Under the pieces are notes generated by a model, which saw nothing but the letters and a program-made list of their open reading frames with translations, searched no databases and had not been told where the DNA came from. From assembly GCA_965215715.1 (NCBI GenBank), contig OZ244129.1:2666001-2730000 (forward strand): a DNA stretch of 64,000 nt, in the 5' to 3' direction. A program made the translations under genes and the position numbers. The first letter of the stretch is position 1; every line of letters starts with the position of its first letter. Below are positions 51,948-60,068 of this stretch, one piece after another. The stretch is from HXMU1428-3 sp965215715 (GTDB taxonomy: Bacteria > Pseudomonadota > Alphaproteobacteria > Rhizobiales > HXMU1428-3).

Positions 51948-53152
51948 TACATTACCTCAATTTCTGCTTGCAACGCGCCAGCAGATTTAATTGCTTGGAG
52001 AATGGCAATCATATCTCTGGGACCAATGCCCAGGGCGTTTAGACCATCAACCAAATCTCGCAGCGTGACGCCAGAGCTTAGAATGGCCAGTTTCTTGTCC
52101 TTATCGTCAGTGACGCCCACTTGCGTTCTCGGGACCACCACGGTTTCACCCGTTTCGCTAAGCGCTTCTGGTTGGCTGACAACCGGGGTTTCAGCAATGG
52201 TGACGGTTAGATTGCCTTGAGAAATGGCAACCGTTGATATTTTCACATCGCGTCCCATGACAATGATGCCCGTATCTTCATCAATAATCACTTTGGCTTG
52301 CTGGTCTGGTTTGATGCGCAATTGCTCAATGTCGGTGAGTAAGCTGATGATGTCGCCGCGATAAGAATAGGGCACATCAAGGCGCACGGTTGCCGGGTCT
52401 ACGGCTTGGGCGGTTTTTTCACTGGTATATGTGTTAATGGCTGCTGCTATGCGTTTGGCTGTGGTCAGGTCAGGATTGCGCAAAGCCAAACGCAGTGTGC
52501 GCCGATCTTTTAAGGCATACTTGACTTCCCGTTCAATGATTGCCCCGTTGGAAATGCGGCCCACTGTTGGCACCCCGCGGGTGATGCTGGCGCTTTCCCC
52601 TTCTACTTTAAAGCCAGAGATGGCAACGGGGCCTTGGCCAACAGCATATGTGTTACCATCTGCTGCCAATAATGGAGTGACTAATAGTGTGCCCCCTTGC
52701 AGGCTTTTGGCATCCCCTATCGCGCTGACAGTGATGTCCATGCGTGTGCCTTGGGTGGCAAAGGGTGGCAGATTGCCTGTGACCATCACTGCGGCCACAT
52801 TGGCGGTTCTTAAATTCGTTTGACGGGTGTTGACCCCTAAACGCTCTAGCAAGGCTTGCAGTGATTGTTTGGTAAAGGGGGAATTGTTCAAACTGTCGCC
52901 TGTGCCGTTTAAGCCAACAACCAAACCATAGCCAACCAGCTGGTTTTCACGAATGCCTTCAAAATCAACCAGATCTTTAATACGCGAGGCGCTGTGCGCT
53001 GTGCTTGGCCACTGAGGGAGTAAAAGACATGTGATGAGCAAAGCAACACAGATATGATGAAGGGCCTTTTTGCAGGCTCTCAGTGTGGTCATGAGAGGCC
53101 CATATTTGACGCGATTGCGTGACAGGAGGGTTATATTTGTGTGACTCGTCAT
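51947..53152 (-). CDS. flgI: flagellar P-ring protein FlgI
   Basis: 401 aa in the longest frame, of which the first 50 residues include a signal peptide (HHICVALLITCLLLPQWPST); an ATG at 53092 (MTTLRACKK) gives a more usual length. The mature protein has SRIKDLVDFEGIRENQLVGY, GLVVGLNGTGDSLNNSPFTK and ENQ-type P-ring motifs including GDAKSLQGGTLLVTPLLAAD. It forms the P ring around the rod in the periplasm. First gene of the flgI-cheL-flgN-like unit, divergent from fliX. Confidence 0.93.
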   Translation of the reverse strand: MTSHTNITLLSRNRVKYGPLMTTLRACKKALHHICVALLITCLLLPQWPSTAHSASRIKDLVDFEGIRENQLVGYGLVVGLNGTGDSLNNSPFTKQSLQALLERLGVNTRQTNLRTANVAAVMVTGNLPPFATQGTRMDITVSAIGDAKSLQGGTLLVTPLLAADGNTYAVGQGPVAISGFKVEGESASITRGVPTVGRISNGAIIEREVKYALKDRRTLRLALRNPDLTTAKRIAAAINTYTSEKTAQAVDPATVRLDVPYSYRGDIISLLTDIEQLRIKPDQQAKVIIDEDTGIIVMGRDVKISTVAISQGNLTVTIAETPVVSQPEALSETGETVVVPRTQVGVTDDKDKKLAILSSGVTLRDLVDGLNALGIGPRDMIAILQAIKSAGALQAEIEVM

Positions 53153-53339
53153 TGTCTTTACGTATCGCCTTTATAAATCCATAGCTTTTTAGCGTTCTGG
53201 CCATTAATTAGCGAAAACTGTGCCAATATGGCCTCATCTATGTAACTTATTGTTTTTATTTAATTTTTAGTATTTTCTGTCGATCATAAAACAGGTATTT
53301 GTAAAATGAGCGTTGATAAGGGGTAAAATTTGCCGTGCT

Positions 53340-53354
53340 TTAACCGCTCTTTAA
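53340..53354. promoter_or_regulatory. candidate CtrA-binding site in the flgI-fliX gap
   Basis: TTAACCGCTCTTTAA is an exact TTAA-N7-TTAA match to the alphaproteobacterial CtrA consensus. It lies about 100 bases before fliX and about 190 bases before flgI. CtrA control of early flagellar genes is established in Caulobacter; its action here is inferred. The 53153-53455 gap contains nothing else I recognise. Confidence 0.5.
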
Positions 53355-53455
53355 GTGATCATTAGGCAAATTTGACCTAGTGATTTTTTAATTTCGCATT
53401 CTGGCGTCGCGGCTTCATTGCAGGATGTGACAATATTTTGGTTAGGAGCCCTTTT

Positions 53456-53887
53456 ATGCGCATTGGCGGCCCAAAAGATGTGGCAAAAACAAACAAGAAA
53501 TCATCCCTTTCAAAGGGGGCGAGCTCTGGTCAGCGATTTGTTGTGGGAGGGACCGGGCAAACTGGTGGGCTATCTGGCACAAATGGCGCACAAGCGATTA
53601 GCAATATTGCTCCTTTGTTGGCAACACAAGAAGTTGATGAGAAAACGATGCAGTTAGAGCGAGCTGTGAAACATGGCTCGAACATGCTGGATCAGCTGGA
53701 TCAGCTTAAAATTGGTCTGTTAAGTGGGCGTCTTTCGCCGCAAGTTATCCATCGATTACGCTCAATTATGGCTGAGAAAGGACAATTTGATGTGCAAGAT
53801 GGGCTAAAACAAGTTCTTTCACATATAGAATTACGGGCTGAGGTTGAATTGGCCAAACTTTCCAAACAAAAATCTAAGGTGATTTAG
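53456..53887 (+). CDS. fliX: flagellar assembly regulator FliX
   Basis: 143 aa from the ATG at 53456, after TAGGAG. It begins MRIGGPKDVAKTNKKSSLSK, then a Gly-rich GQRFVVGGTGQTGGLSG, LLATQEVDEKTMQLERAVKH and a C-terminal helical HRLRSIMAEKGQFDVQDGLK. In Caulobacter FliX links P-ring and basal-body assembly to FlbD-dependent sigma-54 transcription. Its divergent position beside flgI is the conserved arrangement. Confidence 0.88.
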   Translation: MRIGGPKDVAKTNKKSSLSKGASSGQRFVVGGTGQTGGLSGTNGAQAISNIAPLLATQEVDEKTMQLERAVKHGSNMLDQLDQLKIGLLSGRLSPQVIHRLRSIMAEKGQFDVQDGLKQVLSHIELRAEVELAKLSKQKSKVI

Positions 53888-54034
53888 GCTTTAAATTGAC
53901 CAAAATATTTATTCAGTGGTTTTGAAAAAAATTTAGTTTTACTTGACTTCCCTCTCCAGAACGATAAATAGCATTCAAAATATAACTCAACTTTTTGGAT
54001 GTTTTGGTTTTCAAAGGTTAAAAAGAGGGATGTC

Positions 54035-54493
54035 ATGGCTCAAAAGAAAGCGTCTGCTAAAATAAAACGCATTGATGGGCGTGTGGTTTTACCTGAAGGG
54101 TATGCCCCTTCTGGCGAAGAAGAGTTTATGAATGAATTGCAGCAGGAATATTTTCGCCAAAAGCTGCTGAGCTGGAAAAATGAAATTTTAGAAGCCACCA
54201 AAGAAACCATCCAACATTTACAAGATGAATCTGAAAAGCACCCTGATATTGCTGACCGGGCAACGTCTGAATCTGAGCGGGCCTTAGAGCTTAGAACGCG
54301 CGATCGCCAGCGCAAGCTAATCTCAAAAATTGATGATGCTTTGGAACGCCTTGAAAAAGGAGAGTATGGCTATTGCGAAGAGAGCGGTGAGCCCATTGGC
54401 TTGGCCCGGCTTGATGCACGCCCGATTGCCACGCTTTCACTTGACGCCCAAGAGCGCCATGAAAAACGCGAACGCGTGTTTCGTGATGGCTAG
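54035..54493 (+). CDS. dksA: DksA/TraR family protein, single-cysteine alphaproteobacterial type
   Basis: 152 aa from the ATG at 54035 (MAQKKASAKIKRIDGRVVLP); the frame opens at 53999. A coiled-coil follows LQQEYFRQKLLSWKNEILEA, with the tip DIADRATSESERALELRTRD (Asp pair), then KGEYGYCEESGEPIGLARLD. The classical four-Cys zinc finger is reduced to one Cys; the other positions are Ser, Thr-like or Ala, as in many alphaproteobacterial DksA proteins. It binds RNA polymerase in the secondary channel and works with ppGpp to adjust transcription. Confidence 0.9.
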   Translation: MAQKKASAKIKRIDGRVVLPEGYAPSGEEEFMNELQQEYFRQKLLSWKNEILEATKETIQHLQDESEKHPDIADRATSESERALELRTRDRQRKLISKIDDALERLEKGEYGYCEESGEPIGLARLDARPIATLSLDAQERHEKRERVFRDG

Positions 54494-54507
54494 TGCCTTA
54501 TTTTCTC

Positions 54508-54622
54508 TCACGGGCTATTCCGCTGCTTTGGGCAGCGGGCCCTCCGAGGGGCGGCGCTAAACGCCGGGTACCGCAGGGCGGGATGCCATGGGCACTCGCT
54601 TAAGGCTCGCTTCCTTCTTTGT
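54508..54622. repeat. single family B unit after dksA
   Basis: CTCTCACGGGCTATTCCGCT then GCTTTGGGCAGCGGGCCCTC, CGAGGGGCGGCGCTAAACGC, GCCATGGGCACTCGCTTAAG and GCTCGCTTCCTTCTTTGT, matching the 145-bp array units at 44125 and the left end of the 10146 element. Not in tandem here. Confidence 0.85.
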
Positions 54623-54675
54623 ATAGACAATCTACAGTCTAAGAACGGAATGCTATGGCTTAACATTTTCATTTA

Positions 54676-55122
54676 TTAGCTGGATGGAACGCCTTGGCGG
54701 GCAAGTTCGTCGGCGCGTTCATTTTCTGGGTGGCCAGCATGGCCTTTGACCCAGCGCCACGTGATATTATGTTGAGATGAGATCTCATCTAACTCTTGCC
54801 ACAGATCAGCGTTTTTAACGGGCTTTTTGTTGGCTGTTTTCCAGCCATTTTTTTTCCAATTGTCAATCCAGCCAGTGATGCCACCTTTTACGTAATTTGA
54901 ATCGGTGTATAAAATCACGTCTGAGGGAGCAAATTTTAGAGCTTCAAGGGCCTTGATCGCTGCTTTTAATTCCATGCGGTTATTGGTGGTCTCAGGCTCA
55001 CCGCCATTTAACTCTTTACGATGATGGTCTTTGATCAACACTGCGCCCCAGCCGCCCGGCCCTGGATTGCCAGAACAAGCCCCGTCTGTGTAAATTAAGA
55101 TGGCATCTTCATCATCTGTCAT
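54676..55122 (-). CDS. rnhA: ribonuclease HI
   Basis: This 148-aa enzyme cleaves RNA in RNA-DNA hybrids. Active-site strand IYTDGACSGNPGPGGWGAVL, then TNNRMELKAAIKALEAL, VILYTDSNYVKGGITGWIDN, and WRWVKGHAGHPENERADELA provide the D-E-D-D set. It is the third gene of the ispH-thrB-rnhA unit, 18 bases after thrB. Confidence 0.96.
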   Translation of the reverse strand: MTDDEDAILIYTDGACSGNPGPGGWGAVLIKDHHRKELNGGEPETTNNRMELKAAIKALEALKFAPSDVILYTDSNYVKGGITGWIDNWKKNGWKTANKKPVKNADLWQELDEISSQHNITWRWVKGHAGHPENERADELARQGVPSS

Positions 55123-55140
55123 GAAATCTCTCGCGCAGTT

Positions 55141-56115
55141 TTATTGCAAACCGCTTGTTAGCCCATAGCTTTTCGGGTTGTCAATGGCGCGATGAAATTT
55201 GAGTTTGCGGATATATTCTTGAGGGTTCTTTTTGGCAACCAAGGCCCCTTCATTGGGCAAAAACCAATCGTTGGTGCGGGTGAGTAAAAAGCGCAAGGCG
55301 GCCGCGCGTGCCGTGATGGGAAGTGCTGCAAATTCTTGTTCAGAGATTGGCCGTATTTTGTGGTAGCTTTCTAACAAGCGGTTGGCTTTGGTGACATTAA
55401 AGCTAGCATCTGGCTCAAAACACCAGGCATTCATGGTTATGGCCATATCAAGCATTAAAAAATCTGTGCAGGCAAAATAAAAGTCGATCAGGCCGGAAAT
55501 CTCATCGCCTAAGAAAAACACATTGTCTGGAAACAGGTCTGCATGGATGACCCCTTTGGGTAAATCTTGAGGCCAATTGTGGAATAGGAAATTTAGCTCA
55601 TCTTCTATCAATTTTCTAAGACTTGGTTCAATTGTTTCAATGTCTCCATCAATGTTTTGATAAAAATTTTGCATGCCTTTGATTGTGAAGCTGTTTTCAC
55701 GCTTCATGGTGAAATCTTGCCCCTTTTGATGGAAGTGAGCCAAAACCGTTCCTAAGGCTGAGCAATGATGGGCTTTGGGGGTTTTTACAGACATGCCATC
55801 AAGAAAGGTAAACAGAGCTGCCGGGCGCCCGGCGCATGTGCCGAGGGCTTGGTTGTCTTTATCTGATATGGGCGTTGGGCACGAAATGCCCGCTTTGGCC
55901 AAGTGGTCAATGAGGTGCAAGAAAAACGGCAGATCATCTTTATTGACCCGTTTTTCATACAACGTGAGGATATAGCGCCCCTTTTCAGTCTCGAGCAAAA
56001 AATTGGTGTTCTCAACCCCTTCGGCAATGCCTTTGAAAGAGGTGGGCTGGCCAATATCATAGTCTTTTAAAAAGTCGACTAACTGTTCGTCTGAGACGTT
56101 GGTGTAAACAGCCAT
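55141..56115 (-). CDS. thrB: homoserine kinase ThrB (aminoglycoside phosphotransferase-fold type)
   Basis: This 324-aa type II homoserine kinase has MAVYTNVSDEQLVDFLKDYD at the start, a nucleotide loop in FLLETEKGRYILTLYEKRV, the catalytic loop PKGVIHADLFPDNVFFLGDE and the metal-binding GLIDFYFACTDFLMLDMAIT. It phosphorylates homoserine in threonine synthesis. 22 bases after ispH, before rnhA, in the conserved alphaproteobacterial order. Confidence 0.95.
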   Translation of the reverse strand: MAVYTNVSDEQLVDFLKDYDIGQPTSFKGIAEGVENTNFLLETEKGRYILTLYEKRVNKDDLPFFLHLIDHLAKAGISCPTPISDKDNQALGTCAGRPAALFTFLDGMSVKTPKAHHCSALGTVLAHFHQKGQDFTMKRENSFTIKGMQNFYQNIDGDIETIEPSLRKLIEDELNFLFHNWPQDLPKGVIHADLFPDNVFFLGDEISGLIDFYFACTDFLMLDMAITMNAWCFEPDASFNVTKANRLLESYHKIRPISEQEFAALPITARAAALRFLLTRTNDWFLPNEGALVAKKNPQEYIRKLKFHRAIDNPKSYGLTSGLQ

Positions 56116-56137
56116 TTGTTAAGGCCTTTATTTTCTT

Positions 56138-57100
56138 TTAAGATGCTGGGCGCAGTTGGCGCGGCAATTTAAACGCTACATTTTCTGTGGCTGTGGTGAT
56201 GGTTTGCACAGAAGTGTTAAACCTTGTCTTAAATGCATTGATGATTTCATCAACAAGTATTTCTGGCGCCGATGCGCCCGCCGTGATGCCGATGGCTTTA
56301 TGATCGGTTATTTTGTCCCAGGGGATTTCTGAGGCGTTCTGAACAAGAAAGGCAGCCTTTGCCCCAGCGCGTTCGCCGACCTCAACAAGGCGGCGTGAAT
56401 TGGAACTGTTTGGGGCGCCGACAACCAACAGGCAATCGCATTGGCTGGCTATTTTTTTAACCGCTTCTTGGCGGTTGGTGGTGGCATAGCAGATGTCTTG
56501 TTTATTGGGGTATTTAATGTTGGGGAAGCGGCCCTTCAACAAATTGACTATTTCTTGAGTGTCATCAACTGACAATGTCGTCTGAGTGATGTAGCTGAGC
56601 TTATCGGTATTTTGTGGATGGAAGTTTTGTGCATCTGTTACCGTTTCAACAAGATGAACAGCCCCGGTTGGCAATTGCCCCATTGTGCCGATGACCTCAG
56701 GGTGGCCAGCATGACCAATGAGGATAATTTCATACCCTTCGCTGTGTAAACGTTCAGCTTCAATATGAACTTTTGAAACCAAGGGGCAAGTGGCGTCAAT
56801 ATAGAAGAAATTGCGTTTTGTCGCTTCTTTGGGCACTGACTTGGCCACACCATGGGCGGAAAAAATCACAGGGGCTTGGGTGTCAGGGATTTCATCAAGC
56901 TCTTCGACAAACACGGCCCCTTTTTGTTTTAAACTGTCGACCACATAGCGATTATGAACGATTTCATGGCGCACATATACCGGGGCACCATATTTTTCCA
57001 GTGCCAGTTCAACAATCTGGACAGCCCTGTCAACACCGGCGCAAAATCCGCGAGGTTCTGCCAATATTAACGTTAAAGGAGCTGTGGGCGCATTTGTCAT
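56138..57100 (-). CDS. ispH: 4-hydroxy-3-methylbut-2-enyl diphosphate reductase IspH
   Basis: This 320-aa [4Fe-4S] enzyme has cluster cysteines in EPRGFCAGVDRAVQIVELAL (Cys20), IDATCPLVSKVHIEAERLHS and the CDCLLVVGAPNSSNSRRLVE region, and the catalytic Thr/Glu context SAHGVAKSVPKEATKRNFFY. It makes IPP and DMAPP from HMBPP, the last step of the MEP pathway. First gene of the unit with thrB and rnhA. Confidence 0.96.
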   Translation of the reverse strand: MTNAPTAPLTLILAEPRGFCAGVDRAVQIVELALEKYGAPVYVRHEIVHNRYVVDSLKQKGAVFVEELDEIPDTQAPVIFSAHGVAKSVPKEATKRNFFYIDATCPLVSKVHIEAERLHSEGYEIILIGHAGHPEVIGTMGQLPTGAVHLVETVTDAQNFHPQNTDKLSYITQTTLSVDDTQEIVNLLKGRFPNIKYPNKQDICYATTNRQEAVKKIASQCDCLLVVGAPNSSNSRRLVEVGERAGAKAAFLVQNASEIPWDKITDHKAIGITAGASAPEILVDEIINAFKTRFNTSVQTITTATENVAFKLPRQLRPAS

Positions 57101-57357
57101 TTAGCATGTTTTCCATTTTATCGTTGATTTAGATGTTTTATGTCTGTTTTGGGCATAAGTTCAACCATTATCTCTTGCTTACCTTTTTTTCGCCCGATAA
57201 TGTGCTTATAATTTGGACAAAGGTGAGCGATGGTTTATTGGTTTCGTGGCTCAGCTTTTGCCTATAGGGTGTCGGCTTTTCCTTTTTGTAAAGCCTGGCA
57301 AATTGGGGAATTTATTTTTCTATGAATTTTGATGGTTTTAAGGCCCAGTTTTTGGAT

Positions 57358-57996
57358 ATGTCTGGTTTTTTTCGTCATTTTTTTAAATTAGCGGCTATTT
57401 GTTTCGCTTGTGTTTCTTTATCGGCCTGTAGTGTTGGTAGTTTGCCTTCTTTGGGCGGCGGCCTGTTTGGCTCTGAAAAAAAGCAAGAAACCACGACCAA
57501 AGCTGCTGTTCTGTCTGAAGACACATTGCTCGCAGCTGCGAAAAATGATGTGGCCCCTGATAGTTCTTTGGCACCTGCGGCTGCCCTGTGCACCAAATTT
57601 AAAGTTTGGGAGTCTGGGCGGTTTTTAACCGTTTATAATGTGGGCCAGTATGGCGATGGCCTGGCTGTTCGCTATCGCGGTGAGCTGACAAAGGCGGCGC
57701 GTGAATGTGCCTTTCAGCCTGGAACTGTTCATTTGAAATATGGCTTTGCTGGCCGGGTGTTGTTAGGCCCAAAGGGGCAGGCGGGTACATTTAATATGCC
57801 ACTGCTCATTTATCTAACCGATGCGAAGGGCAAGCCAGTTAAAACTGAAAAAATGAGTGTCCCTGTCACGGTTAATCCAGGCCAAACCATGGGTTATTTT
57901 TCTGTGGTGCGCAAAATGGATATTCCTTTGCAGGGCACCCAGAGTGGCAAGAGCTATAGGGTTTTTGTTGGCTTTGAAAAAGTTGATCAGAGCTAA
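57358..57996 (+). CDS. lipoprotein of unknown function
   Basis: I take the ATG at 57358 (MSGFFRHFFKLAAICFACVS), which gives a clean lipoprotein signal with lipobox LSAC; the frame is open from 57322. The mature part has a short Gly-rich stretch (GSLPSLGGGLFGSE), then a single beta-rich domain (FKVWESGRFLTVYNVGQYGD ... VHLKYGFAGRVLLGPKGQAG). No recognised family. Possibly an envelope-assembly or surface lipoprotein. It is divergent from ispH. Confidence 0.8.
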   Translation: MSGFFRHFFKLAAICFACVSLSACSVGSLPSLGGGLFGSEKKQETTTKAAVLSEDTLLAAAKNDVAPDSSLAPAAALCTKFKVWESGRFLTVYNVGQYGDGLAVRYRGELTKAARECAFQPGTVHLKYGFAGRVLLGPKGQAGTFNMPLLIYLTDAKGKPVKTEKMSVPVTVNPGQTMGYFSVVRKMDIPLQGTQSGKSYRVFVGFEKVDQS

Positions 57997-58043
57997 ACTG
58001 ACATTCGTCCTTTATTTATTTCATTATTTAGAGACTTATCTGT

Positions 58044-58092
58044 GTGTCTTAACTTCCATTGATGGGCACAAGCTCAGGCATTTGTTTTTTTA
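58044..58092. repeat. half-length family A relative
   Basis: GTGTCTTAACTTCCATTGAT then GGGCACAAGCTCAGGCATTT and a T-run. The second half matches the repeat at 21588 (GGCACAGCTCAGGCATTT). No mirrored arm follows. The T-run could let it terminate the lipoprotein gene upstream of the riboswitch. Confidence 0.5.
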
Positions 58093-58157
58093 TTGAACGC
58101 AATAATTGACTTTATGCTTCATATGCTTATCATGACGAACACATTGTCAGCTAAAAA

Positions 58158-58395
58158 CTGCGAGAGAGACCAAGCTGGTGCAGATGATATATCACTGCTT
58201 TTAAGTTTGGCGCCGAAGGAGCAACCCCCCCGGAAACTCTCAGGCAAAAGGATCGCAAGTTTTTTGACATTCTGGAAAGTAGGTTGGTTGGGTTTGAACC
58301 CCCAAAACATCCTCACCGACGGGGTAAATTGAACAGTAAGCTAATCGCTTTGTTCAGATAAATCTCTCAGGTTCCGTGACAGAAGGGGGACAAAT
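58158..58395 (+). promoter_or_regulatory. tandem glycine riboswitch ahead of gcvT
   Basis: Two aptamers in series. The first has GCGAGAGAGACC, GGCGCCGAAGGAGCAA and AAACTCTCAGGCAAAAGGAT; the second has CACCGACGGGGTAA, then AAATCTCTCAGGTTCCGTGA and CAGAAGGGGGAC. These are the conserved glycine-aptamer blocks. Tandem glycine aptamers switch on the glycine cleavage genes when glycine is plentiful. The gcvT start follows about 80 bases later. Confidence 0.93.
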
Positions 58396-58473
58396 TTTTA
58401 AGGATTATTCTGCGCTCTTGTGTGTGGATAGGCCTTAAAGTACTTTTTGTCCTTGTTGCACGGAGCTTTTTTT

Positions 58474-59628
58474 ATGAGCCTGACTTCAGATCTTTTAACA
58501 ACGCCTTTTTATGATCTTCACTTAGAAAATGGTGCCAAGATGGTACCTTTTGCCGGCTATTCTATGCCTTTACAATATGAGATGGGCATACGCCAAGAAC
58601 ATCTTTATTGTCGCTCGCATGTCGGGCTGTTTGATGTTTCCCATATGGGACAGGTTGAGCTGATTGCCGACAATTTTGAAACCGCAGCCAAGGCCCTAGA
58701 AGCGATTGTGCCCGGTGATGTGGTTAAATTAAAACCACAGGCATTGCGCTACAGCGTGATCATGAATGGGTCCGGTGGCATTGAAGATGATTTGATTATC
58801 ACCCACCGGATACAACCAGATGGCCGCTCTATCGTTGGCCTGGTGATTAATGCCGCGCGCAAAACTCATGATATCGCCCTTATTAGCGCTCATATGCCTG
58901 AAACTGTTGAAGTAAAAGTGCTTGATGATCGTGCGCTTTTGGCTTTGCAAGGGCCTTTGGCTGAACAGGTGATTGCTGTTTGGTGTGCCGATGCGGTTGG
59001 CATGCCTTATATGTCTGAAATTGAAACCACCTTTTTTGACGTGCCTTGCCGTGTTTCGCGCTGTGGTTATACCGGGGAAGATGGGTTTGAGCTGTCGTTG
59101 CCCAATGACCAAGCTGACCGGGTGATGAAAATGTTGTTGAGCTATCCGGAAGTTAAACCGATTGGCCTTGGCGCTCGCGATAGTTTGCGGCTTGAGGCTG
59201 GCTTTTGCCTTTATGGCCATGATATTGATGACACGATTTCATTTATCGAGGCTGATTTAGGCTGGATTATGAGTAAGCGGCGCCGTCAGGAGGCAAACTT
59301 TTTAGGCGCTGAGCGCATCCTTGAAGACCTGAAAAATGGCCCAGCAAAACGCAGGGTTGGTTTGTTGCCACAAGGGTCCGGTGCCCCGGCCAGAGAAGGG
59401 GCCTTATTGTTCGATGATGACGGGACACAAATTGGGGTGATTACCTCTGGTGGGTTTGGCCCGTCTGTTAACAGCGCCGTGGCTATGGGGTATGTGGCCT
59501 CTGAATTTTCAAAACTTGGCACCATCGTTCATGTGGAAGTTCGCGGGAAACGGTCCCCTTGGCAGGTGACAGATTTGCCCTTTGTACCCTATAAAACTTT
59601 TAAAGCAAAACAACCAACTAAGCATTAA
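58474..59628 (+). CDS. gcvT: glycine cleavage system T protein (aminomethyltransferase)
   Basis: 384 aa from the ATG at 58474 (MSLTSDLLTTPFYDLHLENG); the frame opens at 58447. Family features: MVPFAGYSMPLQYEMGIRQE, SHVGLFDVSHMGQVEL, CRVSRCGYTGEDGFELSLPN, IGLGARDSLRLEAGFCLYGH. It transfers the aminomethyl carbon to tetrahydrofolate, releasing ammonia. First gene of the gcvT-gcvH-gcvPA-gcvPB operon under the glycine riboswitch. Confidence 0.97.
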   Translation: MSLTSDLLTTPFYDLHLENGAKMVPFAGYSMPLQYEMGIRQEHLYCRSHVGLFDVSHMGQVELIADNFETAAKALEAIVPGDVVKLKPQALRYSVIMNGSGGIEDDLIITHRIQPDGRSIVGLVINAARKTHDIALISAHMPETVEVKVLDDRALLALQGPLAEQVIAVWCADAVGMPYMSEIETTFFDVPCRVSRCGYTGEDGFELSLPNDQADRVMKMLLSYPEVKPIGLGARDSLRLEAGFCLYGHDIDDTISFIEADLGWIMSKRRRQEANFLGAERILEDLKNGPAKRRVGLLPQGSGAPAREGALLFDDDGTQIGVITSGGFGPSVNSAVAMGYVASEFSKLGTIVHVEVRGKRSPWQVTDLPFVPYKTFKAKQPTKH

Positions 59629-59662
59629 AGCCTTATACCTTGTTGAAAAATGGAGATACGTT

Positions 59663-60040
59663 ATGAGCCAAACTTATTACAGCCCTTCACATGAATATGT
59701 GCGCATTGAGGGTGATATTGCCGTGATTGGTATTACCAATTATGCCCAAAGCCAGCTTGGTGACATTGTTTTTGTTGAGCTGCCTGACGCTGGGCGCGGT
59801 TTGAAACGCGGTGATGAGGCGGCTGTGGTTGAATCTGTGAAAGCGGCCAGTGAAGTTTATACCCCGCTTTCTGGTGAAACGACAGAAGTAAACGGGGCTT
59901 TGGCTGACAATCCGATGCTGGCCAATGAAGACCCTGAAGGGGAAGGTTGGTTTTTTAAACAAACCCTTGGTGATGAGAGCGACCTTTCGCATCTGATGAG
60001 CCGTGAGCAATATGATGAGTACTTGAAAACCAACTCTTAA
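59663..60040 (+). CDS. gcvH: glycine cleavage system H protein
   Basis: 125 aa from the ATG at 59663 (MSQTYYSPSHEYVRIEGDIA), a normal length; the frame is open from 59582 but overlaps gcvT. The lipoylated Lys is in AVVESVKAASEVYTPLSGET. It shuttles the aminomethyl group between P, T and L proteins. It is 35 bases after gcvT and 28 before gcvPA. Confidence 0.97.
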   Translation: MSQTYYSPSHEYVRIEGDIAVIGITNYAQSQLGDIVFVELPDAGRGLKRGDEAAVVESVKAASEVYTPLSGETTEVNGALADNPMLANEDPEGEGWFFKQTLGDESDLSHLMSREQYDEYLKTNS

Positions 60041-60068
60041 AGTTTTTTTTAACAGGAGTGTTTGCGAA

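Noticed and set aside
53400..53430. Sigma-54 promoter ahead of fliX (TGGC ... TTGCA)
   Set aside because: The spacing between the GG and GC elements is several bases too long for a sigma-54 site.
54035..54493. Broken DksA because three zinc-finger cysteines are missing
   Set aside because: Single-Cys DksA-like proteins with the same GYCEE..EPI..RL.ARP sequence are common in alphaproteobacteria, so this is a normal variant.
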